DNA from: Symsagittifera roscoffensis | Taxonomy: Eukaryota > Xenacoelomorpha > Acoela > Convolutidae | NCBI RefSeq assembly: GCF_963678635.1 | Contig: NC_087066.1 | Span: forward strand, 49,843,581 to 49,907,580 | Reading direction: 5' to 3' | Length of the DNA stretch: 64,000 nt | Shown: positions 1 through 12,061 of the stretch, in pieces | Numbering within the stretch: position 1 is the stretch's first letter | Layout: the number at the start of each line of letters is the position of its first letter | The notes under the pieces: generated by a model | Seen by the model: the letters and a program-made list of their open reading frames with translations, nothing else | The model's database searches: none | What the model was told of the DNA's origin: nothing | Program-made: the position numbers and the translations under genes

Positions 1-1250
1 TTCTGTCCGGGCTCATCAACTCAACCATTCGATACAGCTGGGCTACTGTTGCACCTCCGAATGCCATCACCCTTAAGATCAACGGAGTTTTCGAGTTCTG
101 CAAAACTCTCACTAGACTATCGCCCAATGTCAAATGTGACGTTCCAAGGGGTGGCTGCTGCATTTTCATTGCTGGACTTCAACTTGATCTATTGAAACAT
201 GCTCGCATCTCCGTATCCGCGACTCCCGTGAAGCTGTTCTTGGTCTGATTATTCATCTGTACGTCTAGCACACGCAATACATTCTTCATCGGCGTCTCCC
301 TGATCTTTCTAGTGGAGATTTTTCCTGACTTCATCGTCGTAGCAGCTGCTGTCTTCTTTACCACTTCTGAGGAAAGCTATACTCTGCCGGTATCATCAAT
401 GGTTCTATAGGGTGCAGTCACCCCGGAACTTGGCACGCTCCTGTTGGCCAGGAGTCGACCAGCGGCTTCCACCAGTTTTTTCAATTTTTTAACCACTGGT
501 AAACCCAAGGTGTCGCTTGGGTCCGGTATTGTCACTCTAACGGGTCCTGTTGGAACTTTCATCGTTGTTTGACTCAGTTCACGAGACATCAGAAGCTCCA
601 ACGGCGATTGCCCAAGGGAAACGCTTCCTGCAGGTAACGGTCTTTTTGTCTTTGTTATCGCCAATTGTTCAGATTGCTCCTTATATTCCAGCCTCAAGCG
701 TTCTATCTCTTTTCCTTGCGTTTTAAATCAGACCATAAATAGTCTCTTCCACATATCTCACAAGGTTTTTCTCACTCGGTCCAGGTCGTCTCTTTTTTCG
801 CTCAGATCTTCCATGGTTTCATTCGTCTGGACTTCTTCTTCTACTCCGGCTCTCTTGGCGGGCGCTGAAGCTTTCAACTTTGAGTTAGACGAGGCAACCT
901 CGCCTCTCATTTTTGGTGAATAGCTTGATGTGTACTCTTCAAGCCGGGCCTAGACCTATTTGAGAGAAGCATCTCTCCAGGCTGGTAGTCCTCGTGGTAC
1001 CCACTCCGGGTTCATGCGCCAAGTCGCATTCTGAGAGAGCTCCAGTTCTCCATCTCAAAACAAGCTGACTTTGGCGGTCCAACTTTCCTTGCTCGCCCCA
1101 TGCTGCCATCCGCAAGACTTCCCTGAGGCGGTCCCCACGGTTGTCTTTCCCTAGAATGTTCGTCAGGGCAGCCGCCAACATGACTACCTCTAGATCATTG
1201 TGGGCGTAGTCTCTTTCCAGTTGCCTACGTTAGAGCTCGTCTGTCTTTCT
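1..1250 (-). other. Unresolved retroelement-like sequence
   Basis: Two short minus-strand open stretches (377-697 and 939-1,181) are rich in charged residues. The region just before the first (about 700-900) reads as a heptad-like coiled coil. This resembles a retroelement gag amino terminus, but no diagnostic motif is present and I cannot assign it. Confidence 0.25.
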
Positions 1251-1352
1251 CAGGTCTGTCCTGTCCACTACGAAGTTGTCTCCGTAAGGCTTATACGCTT
1301 TTCAGGTCTGTCCTGTCCACTACGAAGTTGTCTCCGTAAGGCTTAGACGTTT
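1251..1352. repeat. 52-bp tandem duplication
   Basis: The block starting caggtctgtcctgtccacta at 1,251 repeats at 1,303, a period of 52 bp. A third copy of the block lies at 2,264, inside the longer direct repeat. Confidence 0.85.
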
Positions 1353-1573
1353 TTGCGGGTCTTGCCCTGTCACTTTGTTGTGTCTGCATCGAAAAGGGTA
1401 GATCCGGTTCGATGTTCTTGGGAACCTCTATCTGCTCGGGGTTTTCCCAGTCCTCCTCTGCATAGGGTTAGGTTTCTTCATCCGCTTTAATTATTCCATT
1501 AGGACCCAGGTTCAATGGCGGACTTGTTTCTTATTCCAGTGCCTCATTCCCGTCGTTCTTTTCCCTGATTCCG
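1303..1573. repeat. Direct repeat, copy 1 (partner 2,264-2,497)
   Basis: The text from the gtagatccggttcgatgttc stretch (about 1,397) to ttcttttccctgat (about 1,571) is almost identical to 2,325-2,497. The copies differ by small indels. They lie in an acidic minus-strand reading frame (2,053-2,364 in the second copy), so this is a partial duplication of retroelement coding sequence. Confidence 0.85.
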
Positions 1574-1854
1574 GGTCTTTGCTTCCATAAAAACTTTATG
1601 TTTTTGTACTCTCTGCTAAAATTTGCTGCTAGTGCTGTTCTAAAAATCATACCCGCGGTGATAGCTATCGCACATGTCCTGTCCTTAAGTATAAAATCGC
1701 TGTCTGTTAGTTTTAATCTACTTGAAATTTCACTTGGCAGGTTTAAATATGACTCTGCTACTCTCCCTATGTCTGGATCCTTAGGCCTTCATCTGTTTCT
1801 GCTTCTAAGTCACCTATTTCTCCTGCGATTTCAATTTTTTTTAAAAAATATTAT

Positions 1855-2364
1855 TCAGTGTGGGTAAGTTCTACCCCCTCCCCTGGACAAAACATCCATC
1901 GAAGTACTCGTCGATCGCATACCGGATATTAAACTTTGGTTGAACGCAGGAATGAACAATGGCCCTTCCTGGGCTGCCCAGGAAGGATCTTGTTTGTCAT
2001 TCCTTATGTATTTCATGCTCTCGCGGTCCACGTCCTGAAACGTCACACTGGTTTACTTGGGGTCTGATGTCATTTCATTCAACCACTCCAAGACGCGCAG
2101 GTTTGTCAATTCTTGTAAGTAAGACTGCTGCTGTTCGTCGTCAAATTCCACGTCGGGCTTAGACCGACTGTCGATCCATTCTTTGTCTTGGTCAAAAACA
2201 ATGTCTACATCCTGTGACACAGTTATCTCCTCTAGACCAACTGAGTTTTCTACTATCTTTTTCAGGTCTGTCCTGTCCACTACGAAGTTGTCTCCGTAAG
2301 GCTTATACGTCTGCATCGAAAAAAGTAGATCCGGTTCGATGTTCTTGGGAACCTCTATCTGCAC
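1855..2364 (-). pseudogene. Acidic retroelement reading frame of unknown role
   Basis: Two minus-strand open stretches (2,053-2,364 and 1,855-2,046) give acidic protein rich in D, E and Q. They lie downstream of the integrase remnant in the direction of transcription. In a Ty3/Gypsy element this is the place for the integrase carboxy terminus or a third frame, but I see no diagnostic motif. The duplication of part of the frame at 1.3-1.6 kb suggests decay. Confidence 0.3.
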
Positions 2365-2497
2365 GGGGTTTTCCCAGTCCTCCTCTGCATAGGTTTAGGT
2401 TTCTTCATCCGCTTTAATTATTCCATTAGGACCCAGGTTCAATGGCGGACTTGTTTCTTATTCCAGTGCCTCATTCCCGTCGTTCTTTTCCCTGATG
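2264..2497. repeat. Direct repeat, copy 2 (partner 1,303-1,573)
   Basis: Second copy of the block at 1,303-1,573. It contains the caggtctg 52-mer once and then the shared tail ending at the ttcttttccctgat stretch. Confidence 0.85.
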
Positions 2498-2856
2498 CCT
2501 TTCTCATTGACTTCGCAAGCAGGGTCCATCATCAATTAATCGCACTCCTTCATGTCTTCAGATATACACCAGTCTTCTGTGGATGGATTACGTGGTTTGA
2601 TGTTTTGGTACTCAGTCTGTAAAAACTTCCCTCCTGATGCACTTCCGTTATCATGAACGGTCCCCTCCATTTCTTCAGGAGTTTCTTTGTTCCTTTCGCT
2701 GAAAAACTCACAAGTAGTCTCCTACTGAGTAAACTTTTGCACCAGCTGCTCTCTTATCAAACTTTTTCCTCTGCCTCGCCTGAGCTTGTTGCATATTGCG
2801 TCTACATAAGTCGTTTAGCTCCTGTTGACGTCTTATCACATCTCTTACAGAGACTT

Positions 2857-3720
2857 TCATACTCCGGGTAAAAAAGTCAAGGGCAAAGTCTTTTCAGGCC
2901 CAGCAAACATCATATGCGGACTAATTCCTGTGGTGGAATTGGTGGAATGTTGCGTATTGTTGTAAGTTCCGATTACTTGTGGCAAATACCTGTCCCAATC
3001 AGTCATGTATCGAGAACGATAAACCCTCAACATCGAAACCAGAGAACGATTTTGTCTTTCCACTAAGCCATTCGTCTAGAGGTGATACGTTGTAGAATGA
3101 GCCTGCGCTACCTGAGAATGTCTCATGAGCTCCTTAGTAAGCTCCCCCACAAAAGCAATTCCATTGTCTGATTGGAATGTCATCGGGAAACCTTGTCTGT
3201 CTATACCATTATTGATCAGGTGATCGCAAATCTCCTAGGCTGAGCCAGTTATGCTGGGTAGGCCTCTACATACTTTGTCAAGTAGTCTATCATCATTAAG
3301 ACCCGAGTGTAGCCACTGTCTGTCATACAAATCTTCTTGTCCGATGGGCACCACTTCATTAAACTCGGATGACTCGATTGACTGTAATGGGAATCGCAAT
3401 TTCCTAGGAGCTTTCACCTGTTGGCAACCACTTTTCTCATGCCTTCTTCATTCCAGGCCATTCCTCTGGTGTACTTTATGGATTCTTTGATAGCCTATCT
3501 GATCATGTGACTTGATTGAAACTTTTGTTTGATAGAGTTGCGGCAACACTGTCGCGTAATATTTGTAGAAAACATTGGCCTCTTATCTCCTTTTGCAAGC
3601 AACAGTCCCATCCTTATTCAGATAAAAGCGTCCCTCCTTCTGCATATAGTACTGTCTCAAGATCCGGTAACTACCTTCCTAAATATCTCTTTCATCTGGT
3701 GCCCCATTTTTGATCCACTG
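2857..3720 (-). pseudogene. Ty3/Gypsy integrase remnant
   Basis: Integrase inserts retroelement cDNA into the host genome. Reading down from about 3,700, the minus strand shows a WPGM-like stretch after the zinc-binding region, then the core signature LMMIDYLTKYVEAYP with the first catalytic Asp (near 3,290). SDNGIAFVGE follows with the second Asp (near 3,170), then GLVERQNRSL with the catalytic Glu (near 3,060), and finally the YNNTQHS...GISPHMMF block typical of the end of the core. Several stops and frame changes interrupt it, including a TAG just before the NGLVERQ block, so it cannot be functional. The domain order and spacing make the family call firm even though the exact clade is not resolvable. 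Confidence 0.85.
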
Positions 3721-4119
3721 TTTCAAGCTACTTGTTATACGGTCATTTATCTGCGCTTTAACTAAGTTTATGACCCTAAGGTGACTGTTCAGCTCATCGG
3801 GCTGATGTGCGTCATCTTTCATCTTAACACACCAAATCTTTACCAGTGGCCTTGTCTCCTGTTTAAATGGTTCTAGGTCAATTTTGACTGCTTCCTTCTG
3901 CAGTAATAGGCTCATTAAACGGTTTGACACCTCTTATCTCCAAAGCATCTGCCGCGTTGTCGAAGACTTTTTCACTGGGGATCAGGTAGCGATCACTATC
4001 GAGGTCTTGATGCCATTGCCTTTCCAGGTCTGTCTCTTGCTCGAGTCCCCACTGGCAATAAATGGATCGCCAGCTCTGATAATTCAGATCCAGTGCTCGA
4101 GTTCCTATCTGAGTACGTG

Positions 4120-4845
4120 TCAACCTTCGATTTCCCCAAGGTCGACAGATGAGTCTACCGTGGAGCATGTCTCCTTGGTAGATTCTGATGGGTATGATCT
4201 ACTCATCCATCTAAACTCCCCGGACAAAACTTTGTCCACCTGGAATTGTCCATCTTCTAATCCGCATCCTTCAGTGCCCGACTCCCAGGTAAACCTTCTT
4301 GCTCCAAATTTTTCGACTCGACTTCTATCAGTCCTTGATTGGGCGCCTCGGAAGTGACTGCTTTTCTGAGTCCCGATCTCGTGTTGCTTCTTCTTGTACG
4401 ATGTTCTCATTTCAACGTTTTGAGGAATTGAGGAAACTAGTTGCTTAACTAATAACCTACAATCACTTTCATTTTCCTTGTGCTGTCGTCTTGATTGTTT
4501 TAACCGTACTTTCTCATGGACCGTCAGCAATGCCATGGCCGCTGCTTATTCAGGATAATATCTGGTCACTTCTCTCTCTATTATTCCTCCCAGCATTCGA
4601 ATCACTTCTGGTGTGACCTGCACAGTTTCATCTAGCAATGAGAGGCTGTTTATGTTCTAACGAAAGAGTTCATGTTGAACCAGGTTTGAACATAGCAACA
4701 GATCCAAGGGCGCCGGGACCTTCTTGGATAAGATCTTAATCTCTACCGCTTTCTCCGATGGTAGTTCAGGATGTCTTGGTATAGGCTTTCCTGACTTATC
4801 CAGCCATCTCGTCAAGGGTAGTTCTTCGTGAGTCGTTTTGTTCAA
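4120..4845 (-). pseudogene. Unknown frame inside the tandem unit
   Basis: In each 1,472-bp unit a minus-strand frame spans about 240 codons with two in-frame stops (first copy near 4,657 and 4,545). The protein is basic and polar, with no protease, reverse transcriptase, RNase H or zinc-knuckle motif that I can see. Copies recur at 5,592-6,317 and 7,064-7,789. Because the same frame survives in all copies it may have been coding in the parent element. Plus-strand frames over the same bases are shadows. Confidence 0.35.
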
Positions 4846-4981
4846 GAACGTGAATTGTTCCCTGATTTCCGCCTGATTAGCCTGCTTCTAATTTAACCTT
4901 TCGCAAAATTCAGTTTTCTTGCTGAGGCTGTCAACATTCTGGTGCTTGTTACGCATCCTGTGCTTGATTATCAGTAAGGTA

Positions 4982-5016
4982 GCCAGCCAACCTGACTATC
5001 CATCGGGTTGGCTGGC
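4982..5016. repeat. Perfect hairpin at tandem-unit junction
   Basis: Stem gccagccaacc (4,982-4,992) pairs perfectly with ggttggctggc (5,006-5,016) around a 13-base loop. It sits 7 bases before the next unit start at 5,024. The same hairpin recurs at 6,454-6,488 before unit 3 and is absent where unit 1 begins and where unit 3 ends. Confidence 0.9.
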
Positions 5017-6453
5017 GTGACTATCGCGTAATATTTGTAGAAAACATTGGCCTCTTATCTCCTTTTGCAAGCAACAGTCCCATCCTTATTCAGATAAAAG
5101 CGTCCCTCCTTCTGCATATAGTACTGTCTCAAGATCCGGTAACTACCTTCCTAAATATCTCTTTCGTCTGGTGCCCCATTTTTGATCCACTGTTTCAAGC
5201 TACTTGTTATACGGTCATTTATCTGCGCTTTAACTAAGTTTATGACCCTAAGGTGACTGTTCAGCTCATCGGGCTGATGTGCGTCATCTTTCATCTTAAC
5301 ACACCATATCTTTACCAGTGGCCTTGTCTCCTGTTTAAATGGTTCTAGGTCAATTTTGACTGCTTCCTTCTGCAGTAATAGGCTCATTAAACGGTTTGAC
5401 ACCTCTTATCTCCAAAGCATCTGCCGCGTTGTCGAAGACTTTTTCACTGGGGATCAGGTAGCGATCACTATCGAGGTCTTGATGCACTTGCCTTTCCAGG
5501 TCTGTCTCTTGCTCGAGTCCCCACTGGCAATAAATGGATCGCCAGCTCTGATAATTCAGATCCAGTGCTCGAGTTCCTATCTGAGTACGTGTCAACCTTC
5601 GATTTCCCCAAGGTCGACAGATGAGTCTACCGTGGAGCATGTCTCCTTGGCAGATTCTGATGGGTATGATCTACTCATCCATCTAAACTCCCCGGACAAA
5701 ACTTTGTCCACCTGGAATTGTCCATCTTCTAATCCGCATCCTTCAGTGCCCGACTCCCAGGTAAACCTTCTTGCTCCAAATTTTTCGACTCGACTTCTAT
5801 CAGTCCTTGATTGGGCGCCTCGGAAGTGACTGCTTTTCTCAGTCCCGATCTCGTGTTGCTTCTTCTTGTACGATGTTCTCATTTCAACGTTTTGAGGAAT
5901 TGAGGAAACTAGTTGCTGAACTAATAACCTACAATCACTTTCATTTTCCTTGTGCTGTCGTCTTGATTGTTTTAACCGTACTTTCTCATGGACCGTCAGC
6001 AATGCCATGGCCGCTGCTTATTCAGGATAATATCTGGTCACTTCTTTCTCTATTATTCCTCCCAGCATTCGAATCACTTCTGGTGTGACCTGCACAGTTT
6101 CATCTAGCAATGAGAGGCTGTTTATGTTCTAACGAAAGAGTTCATGTTGAACCAGGTTTGAACATAGCAACAGATCCAAGGGCGCCGGGACCTTCTTGGA
6201 TAAGATCTTAATCTCTACCGCTTTCTCCGATGGTAGTTCAGGATGTCTTGGTATAGGCTTTCCTGACTTATCCAGCCATCTCGTCAAGGGTAGTTCTTCG
6301 TGAGTCGTTTTGTTCAAGAACGTGAATTGTTCCCTGATTTCCGCCTGATTAGCCTGCTTCTAATTTAACCTTTCGCAAAATTCAGTTTTCTTGCTGAGGC
6401 TGTCAACATTCTGGTGCTTGTTACGCATCCTGTGCTCGATTATCAGTAAGGTA

Positions 6454-6488
6454 GCCAGCCAACCTGACTATCCATCGGGTTGGCTGGC
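6454..6488. repeat. Second junction hairpin
   Basis: Same 11-bp stem and 13-base loop as at 4,982-5,016, located just before the third unit at 6,496. Confidence 0.9.
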
Positions 6489-7892
6489 GTGACTATCGCG
6501 TAATATTTGTAGAAAACATTGGCCTCTTATCTCCATTTGCAAGCAACAGTCCCATCCTTATTCAGATAAAAGCGTCCCTCCTTCTGCATATAGTACTGTC
6601 TCAAGATCCGGTAACTACCTTCCTAAATATCTCTTTCGTCTGGTGCCCCATTTTTGATCCACTGTTTCAAGCTACTTGTTATACGGTCATTTATCTGCGC
6701 TTTAACTAGGTTTATGACCGTAAGGTGACTGTTCATCTCATCGGGCTGATGTGCGTCATCTTTCATCTTAACACACCATATCTTTACCAGTGGCCTTGTC
6801 TCCTGTTTAAATGGTTCTAGGTCAATTTTGACTGCTTCCTTCTGCAGTAATAGGCTCATTAAACGGTTTGACACCTCTTATCTCCAAAGCATCTGCCGCG
6901 TTGTCGAAGACTTTTTCACTGGGGATCAGGTAGCGATCACTATCGAGGTCTTGATGCACTTGCCTTTCCAGGTCTGTCTCTTGCTCGAGTCCCCACTGGC
7001 AATAAATGGATCGCCAGCTCTGATAATTCAGATCCAGTGCTCGAGTTCCTATCTGAGTACGTGTCAACCTTCGATTTCCCCAAGGTCGACAGATGAGTCT
7101 ACCGTGGAGCATGTCTCCTTGGTAGATTCTGATGGGTATGATCTACTCATCCATCTAAACTCCCCGGACAAAACTTTGTCCACCTGGAATTGTCCATCTT
7201 CTAATCCGCATCCTTCAGTGCCCGACTCCCAGGTAAACCTTCTTGCTCCAAATTTTTCGACTCGACTTCTATCAGTCCTTGATTGGGCGCCTCGGAAGTG
7301 ACTGCTTTTCTGAGTCCCGATCTCGTGTTGCTTCTTCTTGTACGATGTTCTCATTTCAACGTTTTGAGGAATTGAGGAAACTAGTTGCTGAACTAATAAC
7401 CTACAATCACTTTCATTTTCCTTGTGCTGTCGTCTTGATTGTTTTAACCGTACTTTCTCATGGACCGTCAGCAATGCCATGGCCGCTGCTTATTCAGGAT
7501 AATATCTGGTCACTTCTCTCTCTATTATTCCTCCCAGCATTCGAATCACTTCTGGTGTGACCTGCACAGTTTCATCTAGCAATGAGAGGCTGTTTATGTT
7601 CTAACGAAAGAGTTCATGTTGAACCAGGTTTGAACATAGCAACAGATCCAAGGGCGCCGGGACCTTCTTGGATAAGATCTTAATCTCTACCGCTTTCTCC
7701 GATGGTAGTTCAGGATGTCTTGGTATAGGCTTTCCTGACGTATCCAGCCATCTCGTCAAGGGTAGTTCTTCATGAGTCGTTTTGTTCAAGAACGTGAATT
7801 GTTCCCTGATTTCCGCCTGATTAGCCTGCTTCTAATTTAACCTTTCGCAAAATTCAGTTTTCTTGCTGAGGCTGTCAACATTCTGGTGCTTG

Positions 7893-9422
7893 TTTTTTCT
7901 TCGTAGCCAGCTCCTGCGGTTTTTAGCTGCTTCTTGCTTCCGCCTTGCTCATCAGGTGTGCCTTGCTGGCCCTATCGCCTGACAAAGCTACTCCTCTCAT
8001 TTAAACCTCATGATCAATGTCAGACGCGTCTTCGCCTTTAAGATTTAAACCGATCGCTTTCATGCCCTGTTTTTATGTTGGGAATACCAATACATGATGT
8101 TCCGCGGAACTGCAGTTTGCATAAGAGCATATCCGGTCGATGTCATCCCTGTGCTTATACCAGTTATTACCTTGGTTTGCAGGTCCATTGTTAAGAATTC
8201 CATAATTCTTCTTTGCAATAACCTGATCTCATCAGAAGCTCCAGCAAAATATATTCCTTGGACTTCAGTCGCAGCTCTTCCGGTGTAAGTGCATTGGTTG
8301 AAAGAAGAGTATAATGCGTCGCTAACATTGCCCTGAGTTCATCGTTTTTCACACCATCAATGAACTTTGAAGCTACTGTCAAGTTCATCCTGCTGTTTGA
8401 CTCGTCTGGTTGACTACGCCTTCTAAGCATGTCTAGGCCATCCAAGAACTTGCCTGTGGTTTCATTTTCACGTTACCTTCGTTTCTCGAAGCGCATCGTC
8501 GCTTGGTTTCCTTGCACCCCCAAGAGCGAAAGCGATTTAAGAGGATTTTGAAGATTTTCTCAGCAAAGTCCCTTTGGTATTGTTTTTTGACAATCAAGCA
8601 ACGCAGGGCTACCCTTCCAAGTTGCTGGTGAGCGCACTGCATTCTTGTATTTCTGTCTAGTCTTCTTCCTCAAAATGCAGTTTTATGACTTCTATCCAGG
8701 TATCTACACAACCGTCAATCATCCTTATAACAATTTGGTTTCTTGAACACCCTTTTAGATTTCTCGCTGCGCTCATTGGTCCTGGACAACCTTGTGAAAA
8801 AAATCACCAAAGACCTGTTCAAGGGTTCGAACGCTGATTCTATTGCCGTTACGTCCCGTGATTATCCTGTTTGGTCGTTCATATCTGTTGTTTGAGGCTC
8901 TGAAACTTCCTTTATGTCCGAGTCTCTGGGCTGAGCTGTTCCCTGGTTCGAGTGGTTCCAGATTCTGGTATCACCTCTTCCACTCGCATGTGCTTCTCGC
9001 GTAGGTTGTTCGAATGCCTTCGGAGATTGGCCTAATGCCACTAGAACCTCCTCTGATATTCGTGGGAATCCTCCTAGGCCGGTGACTCACAGTGGCGTTG
9101 CTGGATGAGTTCTCGAGTACTCTTGTGCTCTTGTGGACCCATAGGTCCTTCCTCTCTTTGGAAGCTCGTTGAAGTTTATTCTCGGCTCTCTGCTAGCCTC
9201 ACTCGAAGGTCCTCCTCTATTCCTACATCCGCTCCTGTTTCCCAGGAGGTCATCCAATCTGTCCATTATGGTCTGAGTGCATCTTTCAACCATCACGTCT
9301 ATCCTGGTATCGAGAATCCCAAGAGTCAGTTCTTGTTGACTCCGAAGTAGCTTCAGATCAACCCACAACCGTTTCTCTCTCTTTTCAGCTTCTTGCGTCA
9401 TTCGAGACAAGTTTCTGGCCAA
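7893..9422 (-). pseudogene. Gypsy-type gag remnant, copy B
   Basis: The minus strand from 9,422 encodes a charged helical amino-terminal part (residues rich in E, K, R and L; likely coiled coil), then a capsid-like stretch with KFIDGVKNDELRAMLATHY (8,445-8,191), which resembles the gag capsid helix region of Ty3/Gypsy elements. The frame is broken repeatedly. The segment 7,893-9,095 is a direct repeat of 12,062-13,247, about 4,166 bp apart. Gag would form the particle shell. Family assignment rests on the capsid-like motif and on the neighbouring reverse transcriptase and integrase. Confidence 0.55.
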
Positions 9423-9533
9423 ATGCTCATCTGTCCTTTTCTTTAATCGTTTTTCATTTTTATTAACTTCCTGTCTATTGTGATTTATTTTCTCCCGCAG
9501 GCTATCACTCCCAACAAGAATTGTATCTTCTAG

Positions 9534-10360
9534 TTAACTCATTCTTAATAACATCTGTTCATTCTGCTCACCCATGCTATCCGCAATCGTTGTCAAGGAC
9601 TCTTCCACCGATGGAGTCACTAGTGGTGGCGTCACCTTAATCGTGCCGGGCAGTTTCAAAGGATTCTTCCCTTTGTTGCGCATCAGTTCCTGCATTGTGT
9701 AGACTTTGTCTGCGTATCCTTTTAAGAACTCTCGAAAAAAATTCGCGAATCCTAGGAAGCTCATCAGCTCGGTGTCCGCAGTTCCGCATCCAGATCCGAC
9801 CTCATCCAATGCGTATCTACCACTCTTCCCAGGTACTTTATTGAAACCCTAAGGATCTCACATTTCGAGGAATTGCATTTCCAGCCAGTTCTCTTTATGC
9901 AGTCAAAGACTTCGTCAAGTTTGTCAATGTGGTCTCGAAAGGTGCGCGTCGCTATCAGTACGTGAGCCACATAGCACAACACGAGTTTCCCATAAATCTT
10001 TGTTATAAAGGTCAAGTCCTGAGCCATCAGTCTTTGAAAGGTCGCCGTTGCAGTGCACAAGCCCCTTCTACTGGGACAAGCCTAATCTACATGCAAATCC
10101 GGTCTTTTCTCTATCCTTTTTTCGGAGGGAAACCTACCAGAAGGCGGAACCCAGGTCCAGTGTGGTGAAAACGTGTTATCGCCAAGTTTCGAGAGGCTCT
10201 CGTCTATGCGTGGCTTTCGGTAAGCGTCCTTTATGGTCACCGTGCTCAGGTAGCGAAATTCGTAGCAGAGCTTTAGCTGTACTCTTTTCTTTTTGGCCAT
10301 GACAACCTCACATGCCCAAGGTGACTTCGAGGGTTCTATCAAGTAGTATTTAAGCTGCAT
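9534..10360 (-). pseudogene. Ty3/Gypsy reverse transcriptase remnant
   Basis: The minus strand carries the reverse transcriptase core in order. First comes IEPSKSPWACEVVMAKKK, then YRKPRIDESLSKLG (10,360-10,082); next ATFQRLMAQDL and the palm box, then FRDHIDKLDEVFDCIKRTGW and KCEILRVSIKYLGRVVD (10,060-9,764); last the thumb-side SFLGFANFFREFLKGYAD (9,809-9,660). The catalytic YVDD box reads YVAHVLI, so both active-site aspartates of the box are lost. Frame changes separate the pieces. This is enough to name the family and to say it is dead. Confidence 0.88.
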
Positions 10361-10399
10361 TCCACTTTTAGCTCGCTACGCCTCCAATTTATGAGGTGT

Positions 10400-12060
10400 C
10401 ATGCGCCTCGCTCCCTCCCTATGCGCCTTCTTCTAGTTCGATCTCGTGTTTGACGAAATTACAACAACCAATATCCGCCTTATGTTTAGAAAAAAGTCTG
10501 CGTTCCTATTTAAAACCTGCCCTTAGCAACTCAAATTCTCCCTCCCCCAACCTAACTCCTAAACGCTCTAATTCCGGCAAAAATGGTTTGTTAGACTCTA
10601 ATTGATAAGGCGAGAGGCATCCGGATAATTCGAGCAGCTCGCTAAGCCGTCATCTGTTTCAGATCTCATTGAAAATGTTTTATTTAAAAACTTCAATTCA
10701 TTAATCTCTTTCAATAAAATCTTCATTTTCGTGAGTTGGACAGTCCTCTCGTCGATGCTTTAGGTTCGGCGTTTCTTATTAGTCCGTCCTCACTAGCAAA
10801 GCGTAGCCAAGTTTCTTTCCATACTGGATTGAAACCGTTGTGTCCAGTGTGTTCAATAAAACACTCGCACACATCCCGTTTGGTTAAGCCGAAACCTCCG
10901 GCCTAAAACTACTGAACTTTGACTTTCGGGGTTCGGTACCGGGAAAGCCTGCTTACTATCACTCAATGCGTTCAAATTTCATCCCAAAAACTGCTACGAC
11001 TGCCTGCCTGCTATAACCTTACTTTTCTGTCTAAAAAAATGGTATCTTATTCTCATCAGTAATTATCCTATCTACTGGTCGATAACATACTCTCTGTCTG
11101 GCTTTCAAATCCTTATCAGTCCATTATTGTGGTTGATCATCACGTAAAAATTCCTGACAAAGTCACCCCAGGATCCGAATCATCAGGTTCTCCACTACGA
11201 GAAAACTCATCCATAGGTTCTGTCCTCACATTTGGATTTGGAAGACTGTTATAGGAGATCTCCCGGCCACGTAGATGGTTCCGCGGTTGGCGGTTGCCAA
11301 TCTCAAGTTCGTCGGTATCAGATCCTTCCTGATGAGTCACATCCTTTCCCATGTCTTTTCCCTGTCTAGGAGCTATATTCTTTTCATTGGTGTCTAGCAG
11401 ATGTGCAGTCACATCTGCTTCGTATCCAATGTGTAACCATATCTTGTTCCATCATGGCATCTCTACCAATTCTACGGACCTTCAGCTCTTCTCGACCCAA
11501 ATATATCTGTCCTATTTGGTCATTGTCTGTCGTGACGTGGTTTTGGTATAAATAATAACACCATCCACGTTCAGCATCACTTGATATGGTAACTACACGT
11601 AACGTCCGTGGAGTTTCCTTTTTCAAGTGCCACCCGTTGTTAATAAGGCTCGCTCAGCCCTCGATTCAGTGAGTGGCTCTGCTTTTCTCAGATAATCTGC
11701 TTAAATGTCCAGATGCATCATGGTGAACTCCGAAGGTTCACTCAGATTCCTCATTAACCGATGCCCTGCCACCGAGACTATCGACTCTATCCTGCTGTCT
11801 TGTGGCACCATCCCGAATGTCTTCAGCTTCATTCTCAAACTTCTCGGTGCCTTCGTTTCTTCCACTTCAGATGCTTCAAATGCATTGACTGGACCCTGAG
11901 TCCCTCGTTCTCCAGTTGACCTTTTGTTCGTTTTCCCTTGTCGCCAACTGCTGTTGAACTCTATTCAGGGCATCTCCTGCTGCTGCATTATAGTTAATCT
12001 TAAAGTCTTCAGCTGCGGTTTCAGGTTCTGGTCTACTCGTTTCTTCTAGCACGGCTTGCA
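10400..12060. other. Retroelement linker, no domain recognised
   Basis: Between the reverse transcriptase and gag copy A, where the protease should lie, I see only broken minus-strand frames (11,140-11,412, 11,384-11,626, 11,876-12,061) with no DTG or zinc-knuckle motif. It is most likely decayed gag-pol sequence. Confidence 0.3.
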
Positions 12061-12061
12061 T

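Larger units (their letters stand above)
3552..7893. repeat. Three tandem copies of a 1,472-bp unit
   Basis: The unit begins at tcgcgtaatatttgtagaaa. Starts are at 3,552, 5,024 and 6,496, exactly 1,472 bp apart; the third copy is cut at about 7,893. Differences between copies are a few substitutions (for example T/A near 6,535 and g/t near 7,740), so the duplication is recent compared with the surrounding decay. Unit 1 runs straight into the integrase remnant, so the repeat is a segmental amplification inside the retroelement. On the minus strand each unit encodes the same basic protein in one frame (first copy 4,845 to 4,120) broken by two stops, of unknown function. Confidence 0.95.

Noticed and set aside
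3884-4357. 157-codon plus-strand frame repeated in all three tandem units
   Set aside because: It overlaps minus-strand frames of a minus-strand retroelement. No motif, and S/L/P-rich as expected of an antisense frame.
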